DNA of 52,671 nt from Fibrobacter sp. (GTDB lineage: Bacteria; Fibrobacterota; Fibrobacteria; Fibrobacterales; Fibrobacteraceae): NCBI GenBank assembly GCA_024398935.1, contig JAKSIH010000017.1, forward strand, positions 1 through 52,671, written 5' to 3'. The translations under genes were made by a program, and so were the position numbers. Below the pieces are notes generated by a model. The model did not search any database. It was not told where the DNA came from and saw only the letters and a program-made list of their open reading frames with translations. Shown here one piece after another: positions 1 to 7,931 of the stretch. Each line of letters opens with the position of its first letter. Within the stretch, counting starts at the first letter, position 1.

Positions 1-709
1 ACGGATGAGCCAAAGGCCAGGTGGGGAAAGTATTGGTAGAATAGCGCTGGTGAACCAGGGCAATGGGGCTTTCGAAATCGCTGTCGTTCAGGTCCTTGTA
101 GAAGGCTTCGATCTGAATGGCAAGGAGAAGACCCTTATAAACGATAGTTCTGCTGGAGCAGGAGCAGACATAGACGCTTTCGCAGGACTTTTCAATCTGG
201 CGGCGGAGTACGAAAAGCTTCAATTCAAAGGGATTGTAACCTTCCCCATCCTTATCCTGGGCAGATGCCGCAATGGTAGAACCATCGAAGAAGTACTGAC
301 GGATGTGCGGGAGGGTTTCGCGGGCGGTGCGTCCAATTGCGGAGGGATCCACCGGAACTTCGCGAACGTGAATCACAGGGCAACCTTCGGCAGCGGCAAG
401 TTCCTTGATCTTTGCGTCATAGGATTCGGCAGCAACGGAGTTGTCCACAAAAACCATAGCCACGCCATAGCGTTCCGGAAGGTCGCTGTAGATCTTGCGG
501 AAGAACTTATGGGGCATAGAAAGCAAAAGGCCAGCGCCATCACCCGTTTCCGGGTCGCCACCAGCCGCACCACGATGCATGAGACGCTTCAGGACGGTAA
601 TGCCCTGAAGCACAATCTGGTGGGATGCTACATTATTAATATTGGCCACCAAGCCGACACCGCAGGCGTCATGTTCGTTAGCCGGATTGTAAAGAGCTTG
701 AGCTTTCAT
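1..709 (-). CDS. gltB: Glutamate synthase large subunit, N-terminal part (runs off the window)
   Basis: Glutamate synthase makes two glutamates from glutamine and 2-oxoglutarate; this N-terminal part is the Ntn-type glutaminase domain. The protein starts MKAQALYNPANEHDACGVG: a 15-residue propeptide and then Cys16, which by family knowledge becomes the N-terminal nucleophile after self-cleavage. HRGAAGGDPETGDGAG (about residues 46-61) and HQRYSTNTFPTW near the window edge are family signatures. The ATG at 707-709 follows an AAGGAA ribosome site at 717-722. The gene is open to the left edge, so about 236 codons are visible of roughly 1500 usual. A sigma-54 promoter and palindromic operators lie upstream, which suggests control by nitrogen status. 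Confidence 0.95.
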   Translation of the reverse strand, partial: MKAQALYNPANEHDACGVGLVANINNVASHQIVLQGITVLKRLMHRGAAGGDPETGDGAGLLLSMPHKFFRKIYSDLPERYGVAMVFVDNSVAAESYDAKIKELAAAEGCPVIHVREVPVDPSAIGRTARETLPHIRQYFFDGSTIAASAQDKDGEGYNPFELKLFVLRRQIEKSCESVYVCSCSSRTIVYKGLLLAIQIEAFYKDLNDSDFESPIALVHQRYSTNTFPTWPLAHP

Positions 710-748
710 TGTTTTATTCCTTGTGTTTTTAATTTTCCGCGGCTTAAT

Positions 749-765
749 TGCAAAATGCGTGCCAA
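749..765 (-). promoter_or_regulatory. Sigma-54 (-24/-12) promoter of gltB
   Basis: On the minus strand this reads TTGGCACGCATTTTGCA: GG and GC are exactly 10 bases apart, matching the TGGCACG-N4-TTGCA consensus. The predicted start of transcription is near 738, about 30 bases before the gltB ATG. The same promoter type precedes glnN and pyrG. Confidence 0.88.
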
Positions 766-809
766 AACTTTTTAAAAAGGCATAAGAAACCGACACAAAA
801 TGAAAAGCC

Positions 810-824
810 TTACATTTTAAGTAA
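810..824. promoter_or_regulatory. TTACA-N5-TGTAA-type operator, promoter-proximal site of gltB
   Basis: TTACATTTTAAGTAA, one mismatch to TTACA-N5-TGTAA. Its centre is about 79 bases upstream of the predicted sigma-54 start of gltB. Confidence 0.6.
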
Positions 825-904
825 AACTCAAGCTAATTACATCTCAATGCACCCAACTTCCAATCCTTGTCTGAATCTTCGAACAATTCACGGCCCCTTC
901 GTGG

Positions 905-949
905 TTACAAATTTTGTAAAACAACCAACGAGAATTACAAAAGATGTAA
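905..949. promoter_or_regulatory. Paired operator (two TTACA-N5-TGTAA sites 30 bp apart) upstream of gltB
   Basis: Site one is TTACAAATTTTGTAA (905-919) and site two is TTACAAAAGATGTAA (935-949). Both are perfect inverted repeats in their 5-bp arms. Centres are about 174 and 204 bases upstream of the predicted gltB start, the usual distance for an enhancer-binding protein acting on sigma-54 polymerase. The 30-bp offset places both on the same DNA face. Confidence 0.75.
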
Positions 950-1075
950 AAGTATAGGTTTGCCATTTTCTATGCGAACCATGTAACGACACCCGCTCTA
1001 GGCTTTAAATCCCCACCCCATTTTCAATCAATCCTTGCCGTAATTAAAACAGCATAGAAGGACTCCACCTATTAT

Positions 1076-1090
1076 TTTCATTTTATGTAA
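1076..1090. promoter_or_regulatory. Degenerate TTACA-N5-TGTAA site
   Basis: TTTCATTTTATGTAA, one base off the palindrome (T for A at position 3), the same variant seen before carB1 at 27227. It lies between gltB and the GH116 gene, so its target is unclear. Confidence 0.4.
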
Positions 1091-1209
1091 AAACATTTTT
1101 TTTCAACGCCTGTTCACCTGCGCTGGTATATTTTTTCGTCCGTCGAACAGTATGTACAGTTGTAAACACTTTCGTAACTCACAAAAAACACTGACTGTTC
1201 TTAAAAAGC

Positions 1210-1240
1210 TATAATTATGGAGGAATTTATTAACCCTCCA
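1210..1240 (+). promoter_or_regulatory. Candidate -10 box and Shine-Dalgarno hairpin before the GH116 gene
   Basis: TATAAT at 1210-1215 is a good -10 box. TGGAGG (1218-1223) is the only strong ribosome site but sits 21 bases from the ATG at 1245 and can pair with CCTCCA at 1235-1240. It may be occluded, or may simply lie too far upstream to be used. Confidence 0.4.
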
Positions 1241-1244
1241 TTCA

Positions 1245-4200
1245 ATGGAAATCTATATGAGCACTAAAGAATACCTTGCCGGCGCCAAGATGGCCGGTTC
1301 CGTCCAGAAGCTTATGACCCCGGGTCTTGCCGTGGAATTCATCCAGCCCTGGTATACCCCGCTTTCTACCACTCCGTCTACCACCGGTATCGCAGTGGGC
1401 GGCATTGGTTCTACCTTTACTGCAACTCCCGCAGGCACCACTCCGGTGATGAACGTAATGCCGGGTGTTCAGGTCCGTACCGAGCATGCTTCCGACCTTC
1501 GCTTCAACAACTTCTTCTTCCGCGAAGCTGTGATCAGCGACAAGGCTCAGCTGGTTATCTACAACTTTGCAGCATTCACCACCTACCTGGGCAAGTTCAA
1601 GCTGGTGGACGCCAAGGGTGCCGCCCTCTTCACCGAAACCGACCAGAAGAAGGCCGAAGCAAAGCTGAACAAGATTCTTTCCGATAAGGAATTCCTGAAG
1701 AACAACATGGCCGCTTTCGAACGCTGGCACATCCAGTGGAGCGACCGCACCGCAGCTCTCCTCGCAAAGAAAGGCGCTAAGGTTGAAGAAGTGAACCGCG
1801 CAGTGGTTATTGACTTCTTCGACGGTGTAGTTGGTGAAAAGATTGCTCGCCAGGGCGCTCTGACCGCCGCATGGGCAGACGACAAGACTTTCCTGGGCCA
1901 GGAAGGCTACGACGCTGCCAAGATGCAGTACACCGCCCTCTACCCCGTTGCCGAAACCAAGTACGAAGGCAAGGGCGTTCAGATTACTAAGACCCAGTCC
2001 AGCTACGTGACTCCGGGTGACGAACGCCTCTCCAGCCTGCCGGTAAACGCAACCGTATTCACCTTGGAAAACACCACCAAGGAAACCCGCGAAGTGACCT
2101 TGGTCCAGGTGCAGGACAGCCTCTGCGGCTATTTCGCCCGCAAGGACCGTCAGGGCGTGCAGGACTCCAGCTTCGTTCTGGTTCCCATGGCCAAGAATCC
2201 CAAGGCAGTAAGCTTCAGCATGGAAGCTGCCGACGGCCGCGAAGTCCGCGGTATCGAATTCTACAACGAAGAACAGCAGCCCGCTTCTGACTTCAACGGC
2301 TGCATGGGCATTTCTGTTGCATGGAACAAGAAGGACAACCTGAACGTTTCCGTGAAGCCCATGTTCTACCAGGACGACGCCGCAGCTACCGTGAAGGCAG
2401 CCCTCCAGAGCGGTCGCGTCAACAACACTTTCGTGAAGAACGTTTACAGCGGCCGCGAAACCATCGCCGGCGCCATCGCTGTGACCGTCGTTCTCAAGCC
2501 CAAGCAGAAGGTTTCCTTCCAGTTCAACATGGTTCTGGACTTCCCGGAAATCAAGCTTGTGAAGCTCACCAGCCAGAAGAAGTACACCGCCTTCTACCCC
2601 GAAGCTTATGGCCGCGTTGGTGCAATCCTGGACGAAGCTCTGGCAGCAGACAAGACCATGGACGCTCGCCTCAAGGCATTCGAAGCATTGGTTCCCAAGG
2701 CCAAGGTTGCAAAGATCTACAAGGAAGCAAAGAAGCAGGTGGAATTCAAGAGCCTCGCTATCAATACCCTCAGCTTCCTGGCAGAAGCAACCGTATGGGA
2801 CAAGGAAGACCGCTTCCTGGTTCGCGAATGCGCAGACTATCCGTTCTTCAACTCTCTGGACGTTTACTTCTACGGCAGCTTCAGCCTGCTGGCTTTGATG
2901 CCGCGCCTGGACGGTGTTGTGATGAAGCGTTTCGGTGACGCTATCCTCGCCATTAACGAAAACCGCCGCCGTCATCACGAATACGTGAACCTGCCCTTTG
3001 CTGATCTTCCGGATCCGAAGCTGGAAGGCCCCCGCGCTGTTCGCGGCGCCGTGATTCACGACCTGGGTAGCCCCTTCGATGCAGAACCGGATGCCTACGA
3101 CTGGCACAACGTGAAGGAATGGAAGGATCTTGCTCCCAAGTACGTTCTCATGGTTCTCCGCCACTACGTGACCACCAAGAATCTTGATGTTCTGAAGGAA
3201 TGCAAGGACGCCGTCTACGCCGCCATGGAATACTTGGAAAAGATGGTGAACGATGGCGAAAACTTCCCGCTGACCCACGGTACCGACGACACCTTCGACA
3301 ACCTGAGCTCTCACGGTATTTCCGTTTACTGCGGTTCTCTCTGGATTGCAGGTCTCCGCGCTGCAGCAAAGATTGCTGAACTCCTGGGCGACAAGGATCA
3401 GGCTGCCAAGTGGAACGAAAAGTCTGTTGCCGCCAACAAGGAATTCGACGAAGCCCTCTGGGACGAAAATAAAGGTTACTACCACTTCTTCGTGACCCCC
3501 ATGGAAATGAAGGATGTGAACGTTGAAAAGTACGCAACCCTCCGTGAAGCCGTGAAGGAATCCATCGAACTTCCGGAATGCCCGAAGGCTGGCGTTGCCG
3601 CCATCAACGCATGGCTCAACGCTGGAGAAATTCCGTCCGATGTTGAACTTTCCAAGTCTGAACTCCGCGGCCTGAAGAAGGCATGGCTCACTGCCCAGTG
3701 CAAGGACGCCTTCACCGCTTCCTGGTCTGCAAAGATTTCCAACGACTGCGACGACGTGTTCGTCGATACTCTGCTGGCAGACACTTACCTCCGCATGCTG
3801 GGCCTGAAGCCCATCTGTGACGAAGCCAAGGCCAAGAAGAACTTGCTGAAGGTCTTCAACACCAACTACAAGGCAAACAGCCCGTTGATCGGGGCCGCAA
3901 ACCTCGTTCACAAGGACGGTTCCCCGCTGGATGAATTCAACTTCCAGGCTCACGACGTTTGGATCGGTATTCAGTACAGCGTCATGACCGCTTGCATGAT
4001 GCACGGTCTCGTGAAGGAAGCTGCCGACCTGGGCGATTCCATGACCCGTAACCTCTACGATGAAGCCAAGGTTCCCTTCGCTGCACCGGAAGGTTTCAAC
4101 GGTTCTTGCCGCCTGCACCCGGCTGCACTTGTGGCCCAGTTCGGTTTGAGCGCTGCCGCAGCAGACAAGATGCACAAGGCATTGCTCGCCAAGGGCGCAC

Positions 4201-4394
4201 TCCTTGCTGATTCCCGCATTAGCCCGAAGCTGCCGCGTAACGTGGCTGCCTTCACCAAGGCTTACGGCGCAATCGCTAAGGACGCTAAGGTCGACGCAGA
4301 AAAGCTGTTCACCCTCATGCACAGCACTGCGCTGAAGTACACCGCTGGTAAGTACTTCCGTCCTGGCATGGTGTTCGCTCTGCTCTATAAGTAA
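1245..4394 (+). CDS. GH116-type (GBA2-like, DUF608) glycoside hydrolase
   Basis: A 1049-residue protein matching the non-lysosomal glucosylceramidase/beta-glucosidase family GH116: an N-terminal beta-sandwich followed by an (alpha/alpha)6 catalytic domain. The segment RECADYPFFNSLDVYFYGSF aligns with the family block EGQEYRMYNTYDVHFYASF, keeping the candidate nucleophile Glu; HGTDDTFDNLSSHG followed by SVYCGSLWIAGLRA aligns with the acid/base Asp block. There is no signal peptide, so it probably acts in the cytoplasm on imported beta-glucosides such as cellodextrins (inference). ATGs at 1245 and 1257 are both possible starts. It is monocistronic, with two terminators downstream. Substrate specificity cannot be read from sequence. 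Confidence 0.82.
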   Translation: MEIYMSTKEYLAGAKMAGSVQKLMTPGLAVEFIQPWYTPLSTTPSTTGIAVGGIGSTFTATPAGTTPVMNVMPGVQVRTEHASDLRFNNFFFREAVISDKAQLVIYNFAAFTTYLGKFKLVDAKGAALFTETDQKKAEAKLNKILSDKEFLKNNMAAFERWHIQWSDRTAALLAKKGAKVEEVNRAVVIDFFDGVVGEKIARQGALTAAWADDKTFLGQEGYDAAKMQYTALYPVAETKYEGKGVQITKTQSSYVTPGDERLSSLPVNATVFTLENTTKETREVTLVQVQDSLCGYFARKDRQGVQDSSFVLVPMAKNPKAVSFSMEAADGREVRGIEFYNEEQQPASDFNGCMGISVAWNKKDNLNVSVKPMFYQDDAAATVKAALQSGRVNNTFVKNVYSGRETIAGAIAVTVVLKPKQKVSFQFNMVLDFPEIKLVKLTSQKKYTAFYPEAYGRVGAILDEALAADKTMDARLKAFEALVPKAKVAKIYKEAKKQVEFKSLAINTLSFLAEATVWDKEDRFLVRECADYPFFNSLDVYFYGSFSLLALMPRLDGVVMKRFGDAILAINENRRRHHEYVNLPFADLPDPKLEGPRAVRGAVIHDLGSPFDAEPDAYDWHNVKEWKDLAPKYVLMVLRHYVTTKNLDVLKECKDAVYAAMEYLEKMVNDGENFPLTHGTDDTFDNLSSHGISVYCGSLWIAGLRAAAKIAELLGDKDQAAKWNEKSVAANKEFDEALWDENKGYYHFFVTPMEMKDVNVEKYATLREAVKESIELPECPKAGVAAINAWLNAGEIPSDVELSKSELRGLKKAWLTAQCKDAFTASWSAKISNDCDDVFVDTLLADTYLRMLGLKPICDEAKAKKNLLKVFNTNYKANSPLIGAANLVHKDGSPLDEFNFQAHDVWIGIQYSVMTACMMHGLVKEAADLGDSMTRNLYDEAKVPFAAPEGFNGSCRLHPAALVAQFGLSAAAADKMHKALLAKGALLADSRISPKLPRNVAAFTKAYGAIAKDAKVDAEKLFTLMHSTALKYTAGKYFRPGMVFALLYK

Positions 4395-4551
4395 TACGTG
4401 ATAACGTTGGTTCGGCGCGTGGGCCGCAAGCTTGCACGCCAAACGGGTCCTCGCTTCGCTGCGGATTGTTTGGCTTAGCAACTTGCTCAAGCCCACACAC
4501 CTAAAACCGTTCGCACTTACTTATATCGTTCGCTATTGTGAAAGAACGTCA
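4395..4551. other. Palindrome-rich spacer, no gene
   Basis: Contains short self-complementary pieces such as GCAAGCTTGC and a GGCTT...AAGCC hairpin around a GCAAC-TTGC core, with no credible ORF. This resembles the palindromic filler elsewhere in the window. Confidence 0.4.
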
Positions 4552-4582
4552 AGAAGCGTCTGGTTACAGGCGCTTCTTTTTG
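4552..4582 (+). terminator. Intrinsic terminator after the GH116 gene
   Basis: AGAAGCGTCTG / CAGGCGCTTCT stem with GTTA loop, followed by TTTTTG. Confidence 0.8.
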
Positions 4583-4659
4583 TTTTGCTTAGTGACTTAC
4601 ACCCTTCGCCTTTGGGACTGTACGCAAATACTTGTACTTGCCGTTTTTTCTACAAACGT

Positions 4660-4694
4660 CAAAAAGCATCTGGATCTTTCCAGATGCTTCTTGT
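4660..4694. terminator. Bidirectional intrinsic terminator between convergent genes
   Basis: Perfect 11-bp stem AAGCATCTGGA / TCCAGATGCTT with a run of A on the left and a T-rich tract on the right. It serves the minus-strand gene ending at 4710 and any read-through from the left. Confidence 0.8.
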
Positions 4695-4709
4695 TTTCAC
4701 ATACTTTTC

Positions 4710-5444
4710 TTATTGGCAGGTTCTTACTTTCCAGCCATTTTTTGTTTTTGTTCTGGTGTAGGAATAAACGGTTTTGTCGCCGTCGGAATCTTTTGTTTCT
4801 GCGATTTCGCCGTCGGCGTTATACTTGGTCCAGGACTCATAACCTGCGGTATTCTTAGTATGGATTAGTCGGCTATAATTATCATATTCCTGCCACAATT
4901 CAAAGCCATCCTTATGGCGGACATAAATCAAGTTGCCATTCTTGTCGTATTCAAACCACTGTTCATTCCCGCTGGAATGCTTATAATAAACAGGATTACA
5001 GGCCAGGTTATTTTCTTGCCAGCTTTCTTCGCCAGAATGATGTTTCGTGTGAATGATGCAGCCGTTGGAATCGGCTTCACTCACGATTTCCATGCCTTGG
5101 TTATTCTTCATGTGGATAATCTGATTGGCCTTGCTATGTTCATACCAGGCTTCATATCCATCGGTCTGCCTAACGTGAACCATGTTGTTATGGTCATCGT
5201 ATTCACTCCAGGTTTCAGAACCTTCGGAATCCTTGAAGTGAATTTGATTTCCCCGCTCATCGTACTTGTACCAAGCTTTGGAGCCGCTGGCGCTTTTTTC
5301 AAACACGACGCATTTGCCACTGGGGGCATTGCAACTTACGTACTCAGTTTCGTAACAGACTTTTTTTGCAAAACTTATTCCGACACCGACTAACATAAAA
5401 AACACCGCAGCCGGCACGATCTTATTCGTAGCTGAATATTTCAT
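4710..5444 (-). CDS. Secreted protein made of YD-like 20-residue repeats
   Basis: 244 residues. An N-terminal signal peptide (hydrophobic stretch around residues 9-25, ending SFAKK) is followed by about eight tandem repeats of 20-21 residues with the pattern G-x-E-x-W-x-E-Y-D-x3-N-x-I-x-x-K, for example GNEQWFEYDKNGNLIYVRHK and GFELWQEYDNYSRLIHTKN. Such repeats resemble the YD repeats of RHS proteins and probably form a small beta-structure in the periplasm or at the surface. The in-frame extension upstream overlaps the neighbouring gene and has no ribosome site, so the start MKYSATNK at 5444 is preferred. It lies 44 bases downstream of the next gene, probably one operon. Function unknown. 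Confidence 0.7.
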   Translation of the reverse strand: MKYSATNKIVPAAVFFMLVGVGISFAKKVCYETEYVSCNAPSGKCVVFEKSASGSKAWYKYDERGNQIHFKDSEGSETWSEYDDHNNMVHVRQTDGYEAWYEHSKANQIIHMKNNQGMEIVSEADSNGCIIHTKHHSGEESWQENNLACNPVYYKHSSGNEQWFEYDKNGNLIYVRHKDGFELWQEYDNYSRLIHTKNTAGYESWTKYNADGEIAETKDSDGDKTVYSYTRTKTKNGWKVRTCQ

Positions 5445-5488
5445 AACGATTCTTTTTTTTCGGCAATTCTCTATCTGCAATGTCAAAA

Positions 5489-6031
5489 TTATTGAACGCC
5501 ACACTGAATGGTTATATCTGTAAAGACCTTTTCCAGGGCCGTCGGCGATTCCAGGACTCCTTTCATAAAGGATTTCACGGAATACTTTTTCTTGATGTTT
5601 CCAACGACACAGTCGCAGGCAGATTTTTTGATACCGCCATTCATGCATTCCCGGACAATGGCGGTTTCCATTTCCGGCGGGAATTTCTGGGGCAGGCATT
5701 TTTCCAGAAGCTCAAAGCTCATCTTGTCGGCTTCTGCTCCTTCGTCGTCGGTATTGAGAAATTTTAACAGGAGCGCCTGATTTTTCGCCAGATTGTCATA
5801 GGCGCAGGAGCAGGTTTTTTCCGCCCACTGGGCCCCAAGCCACTCGATGGACTCCATTGCGCAAGCCTGGACAAAATTATCGCGGAACAAGCCATCGGAA
5901 AGAAGCATCTGCACAAGGAACAGGTCTTCCTCGGAAAGTTGAAACTCCCCAGAATTGTCTTGCGGGTTCGAGGTCTGCGAAAAAACAAAGGAAAGGCTAA
6001 GTAAGCAGGCTATCAGGGACTTTTTTATCAT
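5489..6031 (-). CDS. Secreted Cys-motif protein of unknown function
   Basis: 180 residues with a clear signal peptide (MIKKSLIACLLSLSFVFSQ). The mature part has two similar segments around CSCAYDNL and CDCVVGNI, each preceded by a further Cys, suggesting an internally duplicated, disulfide-stabilised helical unit. It is probably first in an operon with the repeat protein downstream. I do not recognise a named family. Confidence 0.7.
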   Translation of the reverse strand: MIKKSLIACLLSLSFVFSQTSNPQDNSGEFQLSEEDLFLVQMLLSDGLFRDNFVQACAMESIEWLGAQWAEKTCSCAYDNLAKNQALLLKFLNTDDEGAEADKMSFELLEKCLPQKFPPEMETAIVRECMNGGIKKSACDCVVGNIKKKYSVKSFMKGVLESPTALEKVFTDITIQCGVQ

Positions 6032-6139
6032 GGTCTACAATATAAAAAGTTCAAACCTTCTATATGGGCGCGCTATTCACAAAAAAGTAAGTTCAATTAG
6101 GTAGCAAAGCCGATGGATTTTAACTAAATTTAGGTCACT

Positions 6140-7024
6140 ATGAGCTTAAAATTTGAAACCCCGATTACTGAAGTTCCGCTGTTCCACCAGGGTAAGGTAC
6201 GCGACATGTACGACCTGGGCGACAGCTTCCTGATGGTCGCCTCCGACCGTCTTTCCGCCTTTGACGTGGTTCTCCCCACCCCCATTCCGGGTAAGGGCAA
6301 GATCCTGAACCAGCTCTCTCTGTTCTGGTTCAAGCAGCTTGGCATGAAGAACCACCTGATCACCGCCGACGTGAACGAATATCCGGAAGTGCTGAAGAAG
6401 CACGCCGACTATCTCCGCGGCCGCTCCATGATCGTGAAGAAGGCTCACCGTCATTCCGTGGAATGCATCGTCCGCGGTTACATCGTGGGTTCCGGCTGGA
6501 AGGATTACCAGAAGACTGGTCGCATTTGCGGTCATGTGCTCCCCTCCAACCTGCAGCTCTGCGACAAGCTTGAAAACGCCCTCTACACTCCCAGCACCAA
6601 GCCGGATGTAGGTCACGACGAAAACATCAGCTTCGAACAGACCTTCGACATCGTCGGCGAAAAGGTTGCAACCGACCTGAAGAACATGTCTCTTGACATC
6701 TACACCAAGGCTCGCGACTATGCAGCCTCCAAGGGCATCATCCTGGCTGACACCAAGTTCGAATTCGGTGAAATCGACGGCGAAACCGTCCTTATCGACG
6801 AAGTTCTCACACCGGACTCCAGCCGCTACTGGCCTGCAGACAAGTACCAGGTTGGCAAGAACCAGGAAAGCTTCGACAAGCAGTACATCCGTGACTGGCT
6901 GGAAACTCTGGACTGGGGCAAGTGCTATCCGGGTCCCGAAATTCCGGAAGACGTGGTGAAGAACACCCTCGACAAGTACATCGAAATTTTTGTTAGACTC
7001 ACAGGAAAACAGCCCGAACTCTAA
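6140..7024 (+). CDS. purC: Phosphoribosylaminoimidazole-succinocarboxamide synthase (SAICAR synthetase)
   Basis: 294 residues, the long form of SAICAR synthetase. It joins CAIR and aspartate with ATP in purine synthesis. Family motifs: GKVRDMYDLGD with SDRLSAFD at the N-terminus (ATP loop), ECIVRGYIVGSGWKDY (substrate binding, about residues 110-125), and ADTKFEFGEIDG then IDEVLTPDSSRYWP. The gene stands alone; a stable hairpin and a strong terminator follow. Divergent from the secreted-protein operon with a 108-base gap. Confidence 0.96.
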   Translation: MSLKFETPITEVPLFHQGKVRDMYDLGDSFLMVASDRLSAFDVVLPTPIPGKGKILNQLSLFWFKQLGMKNHLITADVNEYPEVLKKHADYLRGRSMIVKKAHRHSVECIVRGYIVGSGWKDYQKTGRICGHVLPSNLQLCDKLENALYTPSTKPDVGHDENISFEQTFDIVGEKVATDLKNMSLDIYTKARDYAASKGIILADTKFEFGEIDGETVLIDEVLTPDSSRYWPADKYQVGKNQESFDKQYIRDWLETLDWGKCYPGPEIPEDVVKNTLDKYIEIFVRLTGKQPEL

Positions 7025-7033
7025 CAAAAATTT

Positions 7034-7057
7034 GTCCTGTTGAAGAATCAACAGGAC
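7034..7057. repeat. Perfect 10-bp stem hairpin after purC
   Basis: GTCCTGTTGA / TCAACAGGAC with an AGAA loop and no U tract. It may protect the purC mRNA 3' end (inference). Confidence 0.5.
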
Positions 7058-7058
7058 G

Positions 7059-7083
7059 ATCCCGGATCAAGTCCGGGATGACA
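7059..7083. repeat. Dispersed GTCAT-type palindrome
   Basis: Minus strand reads GTCATCCCGGACTTGATCC..., i.e. GTCAT followed by a CCCGGA/TCCGGG hairpin. Family members recur at 23639, 35916, 36403, 40743, 45451, 45491 and 45575. Confidence 0.6.
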
Positions 7084-7155
7084 CGTTCGCCTTACCGGCA
7101 AGCAGCCTGAATTGTAATGACCATGCGGGCGACCCCCGCATCCGTTATGACATTC

Positions 7156-7186
7156 AAAAGACCTGTCCTCGGGACAGGTCTTTTTT
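7156..7186. terminator. Bidirectional terminator between purC and ftsE
   Basis: AAAA-GACCTGTCC / GGACAGGTC-TTTTTT, perfect 9-bp stem with TCG loop, A run on one side and T run on the other, between convergent genes. Confidence 0.9.
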
Positions 7187-7221
7187 ATAGCCGAGGCAGA
7201 AACCCCTCAGCAAGACCGCTA

Positions 7222-7911
7222 TTACAGAATATCTCTGTTCAGCAATTCACCGTGATCAAGAGTCAAACGGCGGAAGGAACTGTTCATATAGAAATCAGGA
7301 TTATGAGTCGCCATCAGCACTGTAGTACCGCGGGCGTTGATTTCCTTGAAAATCTTGAATACTTCTTCGGCGTTTTTCGGGTCCAGGTTGCCAGTCGGTT
7401 CATCCGCCAGCAACAGGTAGGGATTGTGCACCATGGCGCGGGCAATGGCCACCCGCTGCTGCTCACCGCCAGATAGTGTATACGGCATGGCAAACCTTTT
7501 CTGGCTAATACCAACCAGGGCTAGGGCATCGAATACGGCTGCATTAATCGTCTTGCCGGGAGCGCCTACAATCCGGAGAGCGAGTGCCACATTTTCAAAC
7601 ACGTTGCGATCCGGCAGCAGTTTAAAATCCTGGAAGATAATACCCATCTTACGGCGCAGGGACTGGATATACTTATCCGCAGTATTCTTGCTGTCGTAAA
7701 GGCAATCCTCGGTAAACTTCACCATAACCTGACCGCCTCGCTCTTCATCGGGGCGTTCGTCCATATAAATCAGCTTCAGCAAAGTGGATTTTCCTGCGCC
7801 AGAATGCCCCGTCAGGAACACGAACTCACCCTTACGAATACGAAACGACACATTGGAAAGCGCTTTCCAATTTTTCTCGTAGGACTTGGTGACATGGTTG
7901 AAGTGAATCAT
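7222..7911 (-). CDS. ftsE: Cell-division ABC transporter ATP-binding protein FtsE
   Basis: 229 residues. With FtsX it forms a membrane complex that controls peptidoglycan hydrolases at division. Walker A is GHSGAGKST (about residues 36-44), the signature is LSGGEQQRVAIARA, and Walker B with D-loop is LLLADEPTGNLD; the H-loop is MATHN. Family features include KLIYMDERPDEERG and KLLPDRNVFENVA. It begins 20 bases after surA and is the last gene of the hrpA-surA cluster. No ftsX follows it, which is unusual, so ftsX must be elsewhere if this is truly FtsE. A LolD-like ATPase is less likely. Confidence 0.88.
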   Translation of the reverse strand: MIHFNHVTKSYEKNWKALSNVSFRIRKGEFVFLTGHSGAGKSTLLKLIYMDERPDEERGGQVMVKFTEDCLYDSKNTADKYIQSLRRKMGIIFQDFKLLPDRNVFENVALALRIVGAPGKTINAAVFDALALVGISQKRFAMPYTLSGGEQQRVAIARAMVHNPYLLLADEPTGNLDPKNAEEVFKIFKEINARGTTVLMATHNPDFYMNSSFRRLTLDHGELLNRDIL

Positions 7912-7931
7912 GGAATCGCTTTACGCCAGGT

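Noticed and set aside
5..775. Plus-strand frame over the gltB start
   Set aside because: The minus strand encodes an unmistakable GltB N-terminus; the plus frame is its shadow.
1242..4496. Very long minus-strand open frame opposite the GH116 gene
   Set aside because: Shadow of a codon-biased gene (G/C in third position keeps the antisense frame free of stops); no ribosome site and no family similarity. The same holds for the long frames opposite glnN, carB1, carB2, purC, pyrG and carA.
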